Origin: Tetrahymena elliotti 4EA
Lineage: Eukaryota; Ciliophora; Oligohymenophorea; Hymenostomatida; Tetrahymenidae
Direction: 5' to 3'
NCBI GenBank assembly: GCA_000231825.2
Contig: JH720308.1
Coordinates: forward strand, 293,128-357,127
Length of the DNA: 64,000 nucleotides
The translations under genes and the position numbers were made by a program. Shown one piece after another: positions 27,501 through 39,710 of this stretch (positions within the stretch are counted from its first letter, which is position 1; every line of letters starts with the position of its first letter). The notes under the pieces are model-generated. The model was not told the origin of the DNA and searched no databases. It was given only the letters and a program-made list of their open reading frames with translations.

Positions 27501-28651
27501 AAATAGATTTAAAGAATAAATTTAGCTTCAGACATAATCCTTTGTCACAGTCCGATTTATAAGAAAATCCAAGTTTGAGCAGGAAGAGTTTAGCTAGTAT
27601 TTCTTCTAAAAAGCGGAGAGGAAGTTTAAGTTTAGCTATAGACTAGTTTTAATCAAAAACCGTTTTAGATTAAAAATAATAGACTACCAGTATAAATAAT
27701 TTAGATAGTTCACTAAAGGATAATCAGGGTATAATAAATATAAAATCTCAAAATAGAATTAAGTTAAATGGGGCATCTCTGCCATAAATTGATTAAACAA
27801 ATTTTAGGAATATATCAAAATCTTAAGATAATATTATTAATTCAGATTAAAATTTACCTTTATTTGAATTACAATAAAGACCTCTTTCTTAAATTTAAAT
27901 ACAAGAATATAGCAATTCCCAGTTCTTAGATGAAAAAACTCATGAAGAGAGTTAAAATAACTTTAATTATTATGATTAAAATGTTAAATTTGATATGACT
28001 TAATCAACAATTAAGCCTAAATAGATAGAGTTTAAAAAAGAAGTTTAAGAATAAAATTAAATAGAAGTTAAACATGGGAACAGAAGAATATCTCTTCCCT
28101 TTTTGTAATTAGGAGCCGTTTAGCACAAGCAAAAACAAAGTGAAACTAACTCTCATATTAATTAACCTGCCATTTAAAATTTACAAAACGAATTATTACC
28201 CGAAAACTAGACCATGTAATATCAAAGTAGCCAATCTTATCTTAATCTAAATATAAATAATTAGTTACAAAGTCATTTTGATACTTTAAAAAATTAATTA
28301 ATTGAATTCATGTAGTAAAATGCGATACCATAACATATAGCCTAATAATAGTAGCAATAGCTCATTTAATTACATCCAAGAAAATAGTAATTTTATAGCT
28401 AGAGTTATGGGTCTAAAATATACTATAAACAAAATACTATGAATGAATAAAATAATTACCCAATTTAAAATCTACTTGATGACATTGGAAAAGACTATAA
28501 AATATATTTCCCATAAAATAACAAATCTAATGTTATCAATCTAATTAACATCAAAAAATAAAAAACTGGATTAAACAAAAGTAAATTTAAGCATAGAAAC
28601 ACACAAAAAATCATCAAACAAAAAAAAAGTGAATTTGTGAATTTTAAATGA
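24566..28651 (+). CDS. Long K+ channel with a degenerate cyclic-nucleotide-binding domain
   Basis: Exons 24566-25954, 26146-27021 and 27182-28651 give 1244 residues. The N-terminal ~150 residues are charged and Gln-rich. A CNG/EAG-like core follows: a PWDPYSSFIIFW-type start of S1, S2-S5, then a pore helix with the selectivity filter TVGYGDF (GYGD ~451-454), so K+ selectivity is expected. The segment at S4 (YIFLILKVNSLLELIDKFK) has few basic residues, so voltage sensing is doubtful. After S6 a C-linker leads to a cNMP-binding-like fold (GEYFGQIEFF), but the Arg that contacts the cyclic phosphate is absent (QSYYSLKS instead of R-x-A). The last ~490 residues are Gln/Ser/Asn-rich and disordered. 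The location is a cell or ciliary membrane. Function without direct cNMP gating is inferred. Confidence 0.9.
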
Positions 28652-29687
28652 AATAATTAACATATTAAAAATTATCTAAATCTCCATAAAAAGTCAGATT
28701 TGCTAATGAAAAAATTTTACTTACAAAAACTGAAATTTATCTAAAAATTTCATTTTTTTGGATAAAGATATTAAAGTTTGTTTTGATTTAAAGTTCAGTA
28801 AAACAATCTTTATGATTGTAAATAAATTTTTATAACTTTAATATCATACTCAAACAGATTTATTTAAATTGAGTTAGTAAGTCAAATTATAGAAATTAAG
28901 TAAATACAATTAATGTAAAATGTAAATATCAAATATTGTAAATAGATATATGACCTACTTTCAAAATATTTTAATCTCAATAATAAACTTATTAGTTATA
29001 TTTTTAATTTTATATTTCTTTTTTAAAAATTGTTTGATTTTAATTATTTAAATTTAAATAAACTTATTCTTGTTCTTCCTCAATTAATTCGATGTTTACA
29101 TTTTTCATCAGTTTTAGTTAATTTATTAACTTTCTTCTCAATTATTTAGATCATTATTAACTCAAATAATTAATTAAACATTATTTCTTAAAAATATATT
29201 TTAATTCAATCATAAATGATATTAATTTTATTTTAAATTTCTTCAATATAACAGTAAAGCTAGCAAAAACTAATTTCGAAATGATTAAAATTTAAGAAAA
29301 AAGAAATTTAGTGTTTGGGGAATGAGAGAAGATGTGATAGTAAATATATCTTATTTAAATGAGATTAGTTTTGAATATTAGTTATATTAGGTTAATGTTA
29401 ATTGTCTTATTATTTAATACTTGTTTATCAAATTGGCTTGGAGAAAGAAAGATATTTATAATTTTATAAAACATATGCCATAATAAGAAAAAACTTTTTT
29501 ATGATTTAAAATAAGAAAAAATTGACTGAATCATTATATAAATTTCACATTATGATTTTATTCATTTTTTTCGCAAATTGATATTAGTAATAAGGTCTTT
29601 GCATTTTAAATTTTGTTTAGTTTATATTAATAATAATTAACAAAGATAATACATTAATTAAAAAAATTTAGATAACAAGCATATTTT
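28652..29687. other. AT-rich intergenic region
   Basis: About 1 kb between two plus-strand genes. No supported gene. Confidence 0.6.
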
Positions 29688-32345
29688 ATGGAAGTTTTAA
29701 GTGCTAATGATTAGTTAGTTGGCATGAATTTCAACAGGCCAGTGACTGCAGCTTCTAGTAAAAATAAAAAAACATTAGGATCTACATGTCCTATAATTAT
29801 CAAGCATGAATTTCCTAATGAATAGAAGCATTATATAGATAATGTTGGATAAGAAATGAGTTCAACAAAAAAGCGTTTCATATATGACCGTCCAAATACA
29901 GCCAAGATTTAGCAAAATAGTGTGGCATAACAAAATGGAATTTAAGGGATGAAGAGAAGTTAGTCAGGTCTAGGATTGTAAATGAATTAAAATTCTGTCA
30001 AAAGAAGTTCTTTAAGTGCTATTTCTCAATCTTCTTACTAGATTAACTCAGCTGATTTGTACAATAAACTCCTGGAGGGTTAAAGAATCAAGAAAGAAGA
30101 TAGATTTGTTATTAAACCTGCAAGAAAATTAAACACTTTCTAAATTCACTCTGCATTATTTAAAATTAAAAAGTAAAAGGAAGAATTAGACTATAAAATT
30201 AGAGAATTAGAAGATATTAAGTCTAATTTTAACGAAATGGACTTCTATCTTATAGCAAATGCAGGTGCAGTAGATTATATGTTCAATGCTGGTGGACTTT
30301 CATAAACAAACATTTAACTTAACAGGAATAATTCATAGGACACAAGAAATTTAGAATAGAATTCTGAAAATTAAATTCCATCACTTGCTAATATTAATGT
30401 TTAAAGTGAAAGTAGCATTAAAAAGTCATCATTAATAATAAATAAAATAAGCTAAGCTAAAAAATAAAATTCTGCACAATTTTTTTAAAAATAAGTCAGA
30501 CCACAGACTTCAATTCCTAAGGCTAAATTACAGAATAACCAAAACAATAATAAAAATAATATAGTAAGAGCTGCAACTGCAAAGGCTAATTCAAGAGATT
30601 AAATAGAGATGCTTAGAGGAGAATCTAGAGATGAAAGTCAAGATAAAGGAATAGATCTAGAAATTTTAGGTAATTGCATGAAAATATTCTAAGAAGAAGA
30701 GCGTATTCAAGTTAATGAGTGGGGAAAGGATATAGAAAACTAAGATGAAGTAAAATACAATATTGATAAGATGGGATAAAATCTACCAACTATCAACAGG
30801 CTATTGAGTCCTAAAAGTGCTAATTTTGTTCACAATCCTAACTATGGAGAAATCAAAGAAGAAGAAGAGTAGGAAGATCTGTAATTCTAACCATTTGAAT
30901 CACTTTAAAAATAATTTTAAGAATAGGATTATCAACAGTTTATAATGCCTGATAATCACGAAACCAACAACCTTTCATCCAACTCTCCTTATGCAAATAT
31001 ATAAAACTAGAATCAATTAAAGATAGGAGATACTCAATATTTACAAGATAGTTCTAATCAAAATGGCTAGCAAGGAGGATACTCTGATATGAATTCAGCA
31101 TAAAAAGTTGCTGAAGGAACTTAAGCAAATTATTTTAATTAAAATAATTATAATCAAAACAAAAAAATTAAACAATCAAAAAGAATCCACAGCGCTACTT
31201 CATAGCATGGTTTATTTAGGCCTTAATCTTCATCTACTAGCTCTAACTGGTTTACTTAGCAAAATAGGCCAAATACTGCATTCTCAAGTACTAAAAATAA
31301 GGCGAGCCATCATGCATTGATGAGCTATGGACCAGTATAAGTTATAAAAGAATAAATAACAAGGAATTATGATCATTTGGAGGTATTAGCTGAATCAAGA
31401 AGTTAAGAAATCATCAAAAAGTAAAAGGAAATAGAAAAAATAGGGCATTAAAAAGATTGGTAAAACCTACAAATTTAAGGCAACCGCCTTCCTGTTAATA
31501 TTGATACATATTTTACTTTATAGATAAAGACTAAATAAGCTCTTGCAAATATGAATATTGTCCAATAAGTAGACTTGAATGGAAATGTAAACCAATAATT
31601 TTTTTAGAATAATTTACCATTTACTGAGAGTCATTTTTTCAGTGCTCCCAAATAAATTTAAGGAAAAACAGCTTTAAATAATAGACAAGATATACAATAT
31701 GGATAGTTTAATTAATAACAGTATAACTAGTAAATGTAGCATTAATAGCCTTAACATGTTATTAATTTTTAGTAATTGCAGTCAGTTTCCTCTACCAATT
31801 AGTAATCAAATAGAGCTGCTTTAGACCTAAGTGAAATGCAAAAAGATTAAAGCATTAAATTCTTAAGGCCAAGTACAGCCAAGCCAGGATCTTCGTAATC
31901 ATCTCGCTTGACATAAAGTAAGACTAGCAATCATAATATCAATGTTCCTGTTGCAGAAAGTATCGCAGTTAAATTTAGTAATAATTAATACACATCAAAT
32001 GAAAACCTATAATCTGTCAAATTTGCGAATGCTAATATTAATTAGAATTTGCAAAATTCATTATCTCCTAAGCAAAACTAAATTATTACTGAAGAAAATA
32101 TAAACTCCTTGTAGATGGCCCAATCAAAAGTCTATGAAATGTAGTTAGCATCAGATTCGAAATAGTCACAAAGTAATACTTAAAGCCTGCAATAACCCCC
32201 AAATCTACAATAATATCAAGTTTTAGGATAGCAGGAATTTTAATTTTAATAAATAAAGTAAACAGATTAAAATTAAGAAGTTTCGAATCCAGATGACTTG
32301 ACTGTTTAAAAAAGAAACCGTCCCCAAACAGCCATTAAAAAATGA
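29688..32345 (+). CDS. Large disordered Q/N-rich protein with six RPxT motifs
   Basis: An intron-less ORF of 885 residues (ATG 29688, TGA 32343-32345). It is rich in Gln, Asn and Ser, with a short charged helical part around residues 150-200 (IKKQKEELDYKIRELEDI) and another at ~555-600. RPxT-A/S motifs recur at R17, R68, R271, R527, R727 and R878; five end in Ala and one in Ser. The last, RPQTAIKK, is the very C-terminus. No folded domain is recognised. Repeated short linear motifs in a disordered chain suggest a scaffold binding several copies of one partner. Many ciliate axonemal or basal-body proteins carry RPxTA-like motifs, but assigning it there is inference. Confidence 0.8.
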
Positions 32346-33040
32346 AATACTTCATTATTTTTCAAGAAATTTGAAATTGTTGAAAGATATTTGAATTTAT
32401 ATGATTATAATAAAAAAATAAACTTATCAAAAATATTTTATTATAAAAATATTTGTTAAATAGTATCTATCAATTTGTGGTATTTCTTTTTCTTTTTGTA
32501 ATATTGATACAAAATATTATAATAACTAATATTTAATTATATAAATAATCAATGCTATTTTGATAAATAAGCTTACTATCTTTTTTAAATAATTATTTTA
32601 AATTATTAAAAAAAAATTTAAAGTGAAATTAATTTTGAGGTTATTTTTGATAAAAATGAAAATTTAAATATTTTATTAGATGTTTAAAATGTTTAGTACA
32701 AAGGTTGTATTATCTAAATTAATAATTACATTTAAAATATTTAGCTAATCCCTTTTTTGCTTATATTTTAGCAAATTAGAGATGTAAAATAAAATTTACT
32801 CATTTTTAGTTTATTAATATGATTTTTATCTCAAAAATGTAATGGGTATGAAATAGAATTTAATTAAGTTAATAAAAAGTAGAATTTTTTTTATTTGCTA
32901 ATTTTGGTAATAATTTGAAGAATATGCATATTTTTATAATCTTCAAAATATCTTTTAACAATTTACTTTTTTGATATTTAACAACTAAATTACATTTTAT
33001 AAAATTAAACTGATCAAACCTTCTTGCTTTCTCATTTAAG
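32346..33040. other. AT-rich intergenic region
   Basis: About 700 nt, no gene seen. It holds the promoter side of the ketoacyl synthase. Confidence 0.6.
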
Positions 33041-34437
33041 ATGAATTAATTAAAAAGGGTAGTTGTTACAGGTATAGGAGCTGTTTCCCCTATAGGATTG
33101 TCTGCTAGCTCTTCTTGGGAGTCCTTGATAGCTGGTAAATCAGGAATAATTTCAACATCTGAGTATGTGAAAAAAATATAGTAAAAAGATCCAACAAGTA
33201 AGCTTGCTAATCCTGAATTTTGGCCTCTTGATACATATGTAGCTGCCGTGCCAGACGGTTTTGATAATCAAAAGAAGTGGAAGGTAGCTTTTTCAACTAA
33301 TAACACTAATTCTTATGCTATGGCAGCTGCTAGTGAAGCTATTGAAGATAGTGGCATTTAAACATTACTTTAAAACAATGAATAGCTATAAAACCAAACT
33401 GGAGTAAATATAGGTGTTATGAGTTCAAATATAAGTAAATTGACAGAAATTGTTAGGGATACTGAAAAAAAAGGATTTTCTACATTAAATAGATTGACTA
33501 TTCTTTAAATTTTAACAAATATGGCTACTGCAAATGTAAGTATTAAATACTAATTAAAAGGTAAACAAATAATGCTTTGTTAATAGGTTATTCATAAAAA
33601 TACAACCAGAAAATTCTTTAATAATATAAATTATTTTTTTTAAATAAAGGACCATCTGGTACTGCATCAACAGCCTGTGCTACTGGTGCAAGTGCTATAG
33701 GTGATGCTTTTAGAAATATTTAATTTGGAGATGCTAAAATTATGATTGCTGGTGGAAGTGAAGATTCATTATCTCCAACTAATGCATATGCTTCCATGAA
33801 ATTGTAAGCTATGACAACTAGAAAGTATGATCGCCCAGAACATTCTAGTAGACCTTTTGATGGGGATAGATCAGGATTTGTTTTAGGAGAAGGTGCAGGA
33901 ATATTAGTTCTTGAAGAGCTTGAGCATGCTATTTCCAGAAATGCTAAGATATATGCAGAACTTGTATCATATGGATAATCTTCTGATGGATATCATTTAA
34001 CAAGACCTATTGAAACTGGTGAAGGAGGACTTAGGGCTATGTAAAATGCTATAAATCATGCATAAATTAGTCCAAAATAAATTAATCTTATAAATTGTCA
34101 TGCAACAAGTACTCCAGCAGGTGATCTTGCTGAAATTGTAGCTATCAATAAGTTTTTTGATAACAATATTGATTACATTAAAAATTGTCATGTAACTGCT
34201 AATAAAGGAGCTATAGGCCACACATTTGGAGCTGCAGGAGCAATTGAGAGCATTTTCACTATTTTATCAATTAAGAATGGCATTTCACCATTAATTAAAA
34301 ACTTATAGAATCCCATTTCAGATCCATTCGTTAATTTAACAAAAGAAACAACAAACCATAACATAAAATATGCTCTAAAAAATTCTTTTGGTTTTGGTGG
34401 TCTCAATGTTTCTCTGATATTTAAAAAATTTGAATGA
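33041..34437 (+). CDS. 3-oxoacyl-[acyl-carrier-protein] synthase (KAS I/II type)
   Basis: Exons 33041-33560 and 33650-34437 give 435 residues, normal for the family; the 89-nt intron interrupts codon 174. The enzyme condenses malonyl-ACP with acyl-ACP in type II fatty acid synthesis. It begins with the classic [14 protein letters not shown]. The active-site Cys ~183 is in STACATG, His ~324 in HATSTPAGD, and Lys ~359 and His ~364 in [13 protein letters not shown], so the Cys-His-His set is complete. A C-terminal NSFGFGGLN follows. In ciliates a type II enzyme would be expected in mitochondria (OXSM-like, supplying octanoate for lipoate), but no clear targeting peptide precedes the domain. An N-terminal exon upstream, or an internal signal, is possible. 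Confidence 0.95.
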
Positions 34438-34934
34438 TTTTAATAAATATATGTTCAAAATAAAACATTTAAATTTCCAAAAGCATTTTTATATAAATTC
34501 CAAAAGTATTATTTGAAAAAAATTTCAATGAAATAATTTTTATTTAATCAATATATAAATATAAATATTAAAGTTACTCTTATATTTTTTGAGGTTTTTT
34601 ACCATTTTAGTAAATAGTTTTAGTATCAAAAAAATCTATATATGATGAAACAGATAGAAATAATAATTGTAGTAATTTTATTCATTTAAAATAACAATAT
34701 ATAATATTTAATTAGGAAATTTATGCTAATAAATTTAGATAAAGTAGAAAAAAATATGTTTCAAAGTAGAAAATAAAGAAAAAATTAATACAATTTGGGT
34801 CTATAAAATATGCTTATTTTGTTTACCAGTAAGCAGAAGTAATTTAAATTGCTATTTTGTAAATTAAATTTTCAAAAATATTAAATATCTAAAATAATAA
34901 ACAAACTGTTAATTAAAAAAAGGTAATCGAAAAA
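34438..34934. other. AT-rich intergenic region
   Basis: About 500 nt with no gene. It probably contains the 3' UTR of the synthase and the promoter of the next gene. Confidence 0.6.
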
Positions 34935-35732
34935 ATGAGATTCTCACTTTCTCTTTCGTTTTTAAACTTCATTATAATTCTAATTTAGGTATCATTTATT
35001 TATCCATAATGCACTACTGTAGGAAATTAAGTTTTGAAAGTAAGTACTCCATAAAATTAGCAAGCTAGCTCATCTAAAACATATTAATTAGATTTTTAAG
35101 ATACTAATTTAAATCTTTAGTATACTGCTAAAAGTGGAATCTATATTATAGATACTTCTAAATAAGGTGCAACACTCATAGTAAATTAAAGCTCTAGTGC
35201 AAGTAAATCATATACCCTTTAATAAATTTTGATAAGAGGGATTCCAATGTTCTAGTTGAATGATATTTATTATAATATGGAGTTACAATTATATTTTACT
35301 GGAAGTGATAATATAGTTTTATCTATCTTTTTAAATCCTATTGCAGATGTTTCCTCTGTAGGAAATTCTTAATTCTTTGAAGCTATGGATCCTAAAGTAG
35401 CTGGTGCTTAGGAGTCCATCAACTTAAGTAGCACTTTATTTAATGACTTTTAAAACAAAACATTTAATGTTTATGAAAATTTGGGAATTGTGTATCAATC
35501 ATAAACTTATACTTGGTTGATTTCTTCTCAAATTATAAAGGTAGATTATTAAACTTTTGAGCTATTTCGTTTTGCAATAAATGACCCATACGTGACAACC
35601 TTTTATGATTCTGTTAACTTAAGTTAAGGTACTTGTGCTCTAGCTTAATCTTCTGTATACACCATGTCAATTTTTAGCTAATTTTTAATAGCTTCAATAG
35701 TTTAGTTATTATTATTCTTCTTATTTTTATGA
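34935..35732 (+). CDS. Secreted, probably GPI-anchored alpha-carbonic-anhydrase-like protein lacking zinc ligands
   Basis: A single exon of 265 residues. It has an N-terminal signal peptide (~1-24) and a hydrophobic C-terminal tail without charged residues after it (~250-265), the pattern of a GPI attachment signal. The middle resembles alpha-carbonic anhydrase: YTLQQILIRGIPMF then YYNMELQLYF matches the y.l.Q.H.H...SEH / y..ElHlVh region, and TYTWLISSQIIKV..QTFELFR matches the V.W.V......S..Q...F end of the fold. The three zinc-binding His are replaced (Ile, Arg and Gln appear), as in the catalytically dead CA-related proteins. So it is probably a surface protein that reuses the fold for binding. 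The fold call rests on pattern matching by eye. Confidence 0.62.
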
Positions 35733-36633
35733 AAATTAACTGGACAAATAAAATCTAAAGTAAAACATTTTCACTCTGAATAATTAACAAATAAATATGT
35801 AAATTTATATCATATTTAAAATGTTTTTTGTCTAATAGTATAAAATGCATAAAATAAAATTTATTGTAATAACTACTTTCATATTTAATTAATATTTTTA
35901 TCAGTTAACATCTATAATATCATGATTTTAAAAATAACTTTTCTTAAGTTAAATTTATTTTTCCAGGATAATTAAAGATCATAATCCCTAAAAAACAAAA
36001 AATATTACAAAAAAATCACCTGAATTTTATTAAATTTACAAAAGAAAAATTAATAATCAAGAGCCAATAAAATTTCTGCAAAAAAAAAATCTTCATATGT
36101 ATAAAAACACATTTTTAGTAAATGTACTTGAGAAATAATTTAAAACTTTATCTAAAATAATCACCTTCTCATGCAACCAATTGATTGATCTAATATCTTT
36201 TAACTCTTATTTACTTTTAAGATAATTTTAATTAAAATAATTTTGTGAAGCTATTTTACGAATGTTCATTTTAGTATATCAATACTAATTTATAAACCAG
36301 TAATTATTGATGATATAATTAATGTCTTTAAACATAGAGAATATAGTCAAAAATATTTGAAAAATTATTTAAACATTTGAAGTATTTGAAGCGTATTTGA
36401 TACATTTTAAAATAAATTAAATTTTGGTGAATATATCAAAATAATAACAAAAATATGAATGTTTAAAGAGAAATTGTTTCGAGTTATTTAAGAAGATTAA
36501 AAACATTTAAAATATATTTTATTTGTAAGTATGCTGGCTGATTTTATATTATATTTGAATAAAATATTTTAGAAAATAAAAACTTTCAGAATATTTTTCA
36601 TATATTTATTTATTCACTCATTAGTTCATTCAT
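35733..36633. other. AT-rich convergent intergenic region
   Basis: About 900 nt between two 3' ends, no gene seen. Confidence 0.6.
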
Positions 36634-38327
36634 TCATTATTTCTTTTTTATCTAATCTCTCATATCATCAAGCTCTTAGAGAAGTCTCTTGTTAAGAAGA
36701 GTTTCATTTTCATTCATGGCTTGCAAAGCTGTCTTTTTAAGAACTGCATTATCAGCCATTTGTTCCTTTAAGGTTGAAGCATATGTATTCATAACACCTT
36801 GCTTATCAATCTTTTTCTTTTCTTCAAATTTAATGAATTCTTCATTGTCCTTCTTCCAGATAACTGCTTGTTCATTGAATTGTTCTTTTTCCTTGCGCTT
36901 ACGATCATCCTTTTCAGCCATTTATTTAAACAAATAATCTTTCATAAAATGCTTTTAATCTTTAATCTTTTTCTTTTAATCAAGCTCCATTTGGTCAAGC
37001 TTCTTTTCATGACGTTGATGGTATCTTTCTCTTCTTCTTTCCATTTGTCCTAACTTATCTTCGTTTTCTTATGCAACCTATTCAAGAGCTAATTTTTAGT
37101 AATGTTTCATCTTTTACTCACGTTCCTTTATATTTTTCTCTCTTTCTTGCTCTTGTTCAGCTATTAAACGACAATAAGCATCCATTAATTAAATATTTTC
37201 TTATCTTTCTTGCTCTGCCTCTCTTCTTAGCCTTTCTTTTCTTTCTTCATTTTCTTACAAAAGCTTCTTCATAACTTAAGCTTAATGCTCCCTTTTGAAA
37301 GTTTAATACTATTGTTCAGCTTCAAGTTCTTCTCTAACTTTTTGCATCAAATAAGCATCAAGTTATTTTTATTATTTATCTTCTTATCTACGTCTTTACT
37401 TATTATCTTTAATTTATTTAGCACGAGTAGCCTTTTCCATATCTTTAATGAGTTATAATTGCATTTCCTTTTCTTTTTCTTTTTCATCATATCTCTCCAT
37501 TTAGATTTAAATATTTTTAGAAAAACCCTCTGATTCTTTCTTGTCATAATCCTTTAATCTGATTTTATAATATTTTTTTAATTCTTTACTAAAAGTTTTT
37601 AAAATCAAATTAATTACTTCTTCTTTTCTTCAACTTAAGCATCAAGATCTCTACGAATCTGTTTAATTTATTCTTACTTTTTGATCTTCTTCATTTCCTC
37701 TTCTTTGTCAAAAAGGAATCTATTATATTTGTAAATAGCGGCCCATTCATTTTCTTCATCAAGAAAACCTAAATCGTTTTCTGGTTTTTTAATTTAAGTT
37801 CCTTATAATTTTTTTGTCTTGCTTACATCACTTTTAGCATCTCCATTTATTTCCTAATTAAATTAAAATATTTCATCAATAAATTTCTTTCTTTGTTTGA
37901 AGACTAACATAGATAAAAAGACACTATTGAAAAAATATAAACATATTATTTTTAAACAAATTTTTACTGTCAAAGATTTCTTTTAAGTATATTTATCAAC
38001 TGCATCAAAATTAGAAGCACCAGACATTTTAGAAATACCTGATTTAACAGATTCTTCATCATCTTAACGAATAGGTGCTGCATTCTTGTTATTTGTGGTT
38101 TAAGCTTTAATATTTTCTTCTAAATTCTTGAGACCTTCAGCTGTAATATTCTAATGCTCATTCATATAATTAGCAACCTCTCCAAAAATTAAGTCTGTAT
38201 TATTAATACCATATTTTTTTGATAATCTTTCAGCAACTGCTCTCTTTAATTCTTCCCTTTAAAATTAAGTCAGATTCTTACGTGACTTGGGTTCTTCCTT
38301 GGTTGGTGGTTTTCTAGGATACATCAT
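36634..38327 (-). CDS. Coiled-coil protein of the TPH/axonemal type
   Basis: Preferred exons 38327-37968, 37853-37618 and 37558-36634, 506 residues. Residues 1-~190 are mixed and contain ENEWAAIYKYNRFLF. From ~165 to the end it is almost pure charged helix (Glu/Lys/Gln/Arg), a long coiled coil like trichohyalin/plectin-homology proteins (MNS1, CFAP45, CFAP53, TCHP). Those sit inside ciliary doublet microtubules or at basal bodies and are of similar length, so a ciliary role is plausible but not shown. The first intron is uncertain: 37967-37854 (114 nt, preferred) or 37957-37904, which adds ~20 residues. The second may be 59 nt (37617-37559, chosen) or 29 nt; both keep frame. Confidence 0.78.
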
Positions 38328-39710
38328 TTTGCTTAATAAATGTGTTCAATAATAATAATTATAATAGGATTTATTTATTTTTTTAGATATAAAAATCTTC
38401 TCTCCTAATGTTTATTAACTAATTTCCTTTATTTTATTGTTATTACCTCAATATACAAATCATTAAATCAAGCTTATGCATTTCGAATAATAAATAAATT
38501 AATAAATGATTCTAACAGTATTAAAAAATCAATATCATTTTTATAACTTCTTTTTATTACTTTCCTTTATTTTTGCATAGATAATGTTTATTTTATTAAT
38601 CATTGAATGAAACTCTTGCTGATTGTTCTTCAAAGCATTCATTTTATTAATAAATATCAAAAAAATGAATTTGATGTTTATTATTTTTAAAAGTAAATTA
38701 ATAAATACCACTAAAATTTTTTTCCATAATAATTTTATTTAACTCAGATAAATTTTTATGTTCAGTACATCAATAAATATTTAAAAAAATTTTTTAATCT
38801 AAAATGTAGAATTCTAATTTATATTGTACCAAATAAAATAAATAAAATAACCAGTATTTATATAATTATTATCTTTAATTAAAAAAAAATAAATATTATT
38901 CTAATTAGTTCATTAATTCAGTAAAATAATGGTTAAAAAAAAGAAAAAAAAATTAATACATTGTCCAATTTAATAAACAAAAATTAAAAAAGAATAATTT
39001 TCAAATTCCTTAATTATTTATCTTTAAATCACTTTAATTCTTTAAAAAGTTGATATTTTTTAAAGTGGAAAACGTACAATTTATTTCCATTTGATGTAAA
39101 ATAAATTTTAATTTTTTTTCTTTTCATTAGATTAGAAGTGTTATTGATATTTAAACAATTGATTTGACATTATTTTTAACTTTAAAAGTATTTCTAAAAT
39201 TTTTAAAAACACTGATTATATTTTCATTTTTAACCTTTTACTGTCTATTTTAGTTTAGCAAATAATTTATTCTATCATACAGTAAGCATGGGCTTATCTT
39301 ATTAGAGAATAATATAATTTTCTTGCTTTAACACTGATTGATTTTCATTATTCTTATATTTTAGCTAATTTTCAGAGAATAGTAAATTATTTTTTTAAAT
39401 CTAGAATTATTTTAAAAAATCAAGCAAAAAAATGCAAAACTGAGTAAATTATATCAAATTTTATCAGCTCAGGAAATATATTTTTTGAATTATCTTTAAT
39501 AAATTTCTTTTTGATTTATTCAAATAAACAAATGATTGACTGGTTTTTATTAATTTAAAAATATTTAACAATTAAATTACAGAGTTGATATAAATTCAAA
39601 ATTTATATTTAATTGAATAGAAATAACTTTAAATTTTTTAGAAATATATCAATATTATTGCTAACATAGAATGAGCGACATGTAAAATAAATAGAATAAA
39701 ATAAATTTAA
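38328..39710. other. AT-rich divergent intergenic region
   Basis: About 1.4 kb holding the promoters of two oppositely directed coiled-coil genes. No gene or clear motif seen. Confidence 0.6.

Noticed and set aside
36689..37274. Several plus-strand ORFs rich in Phe/Leu
   Set aside because: They are antisense to a Lys/Glu-rich coiled coil; such shadows always look hydrophobic.
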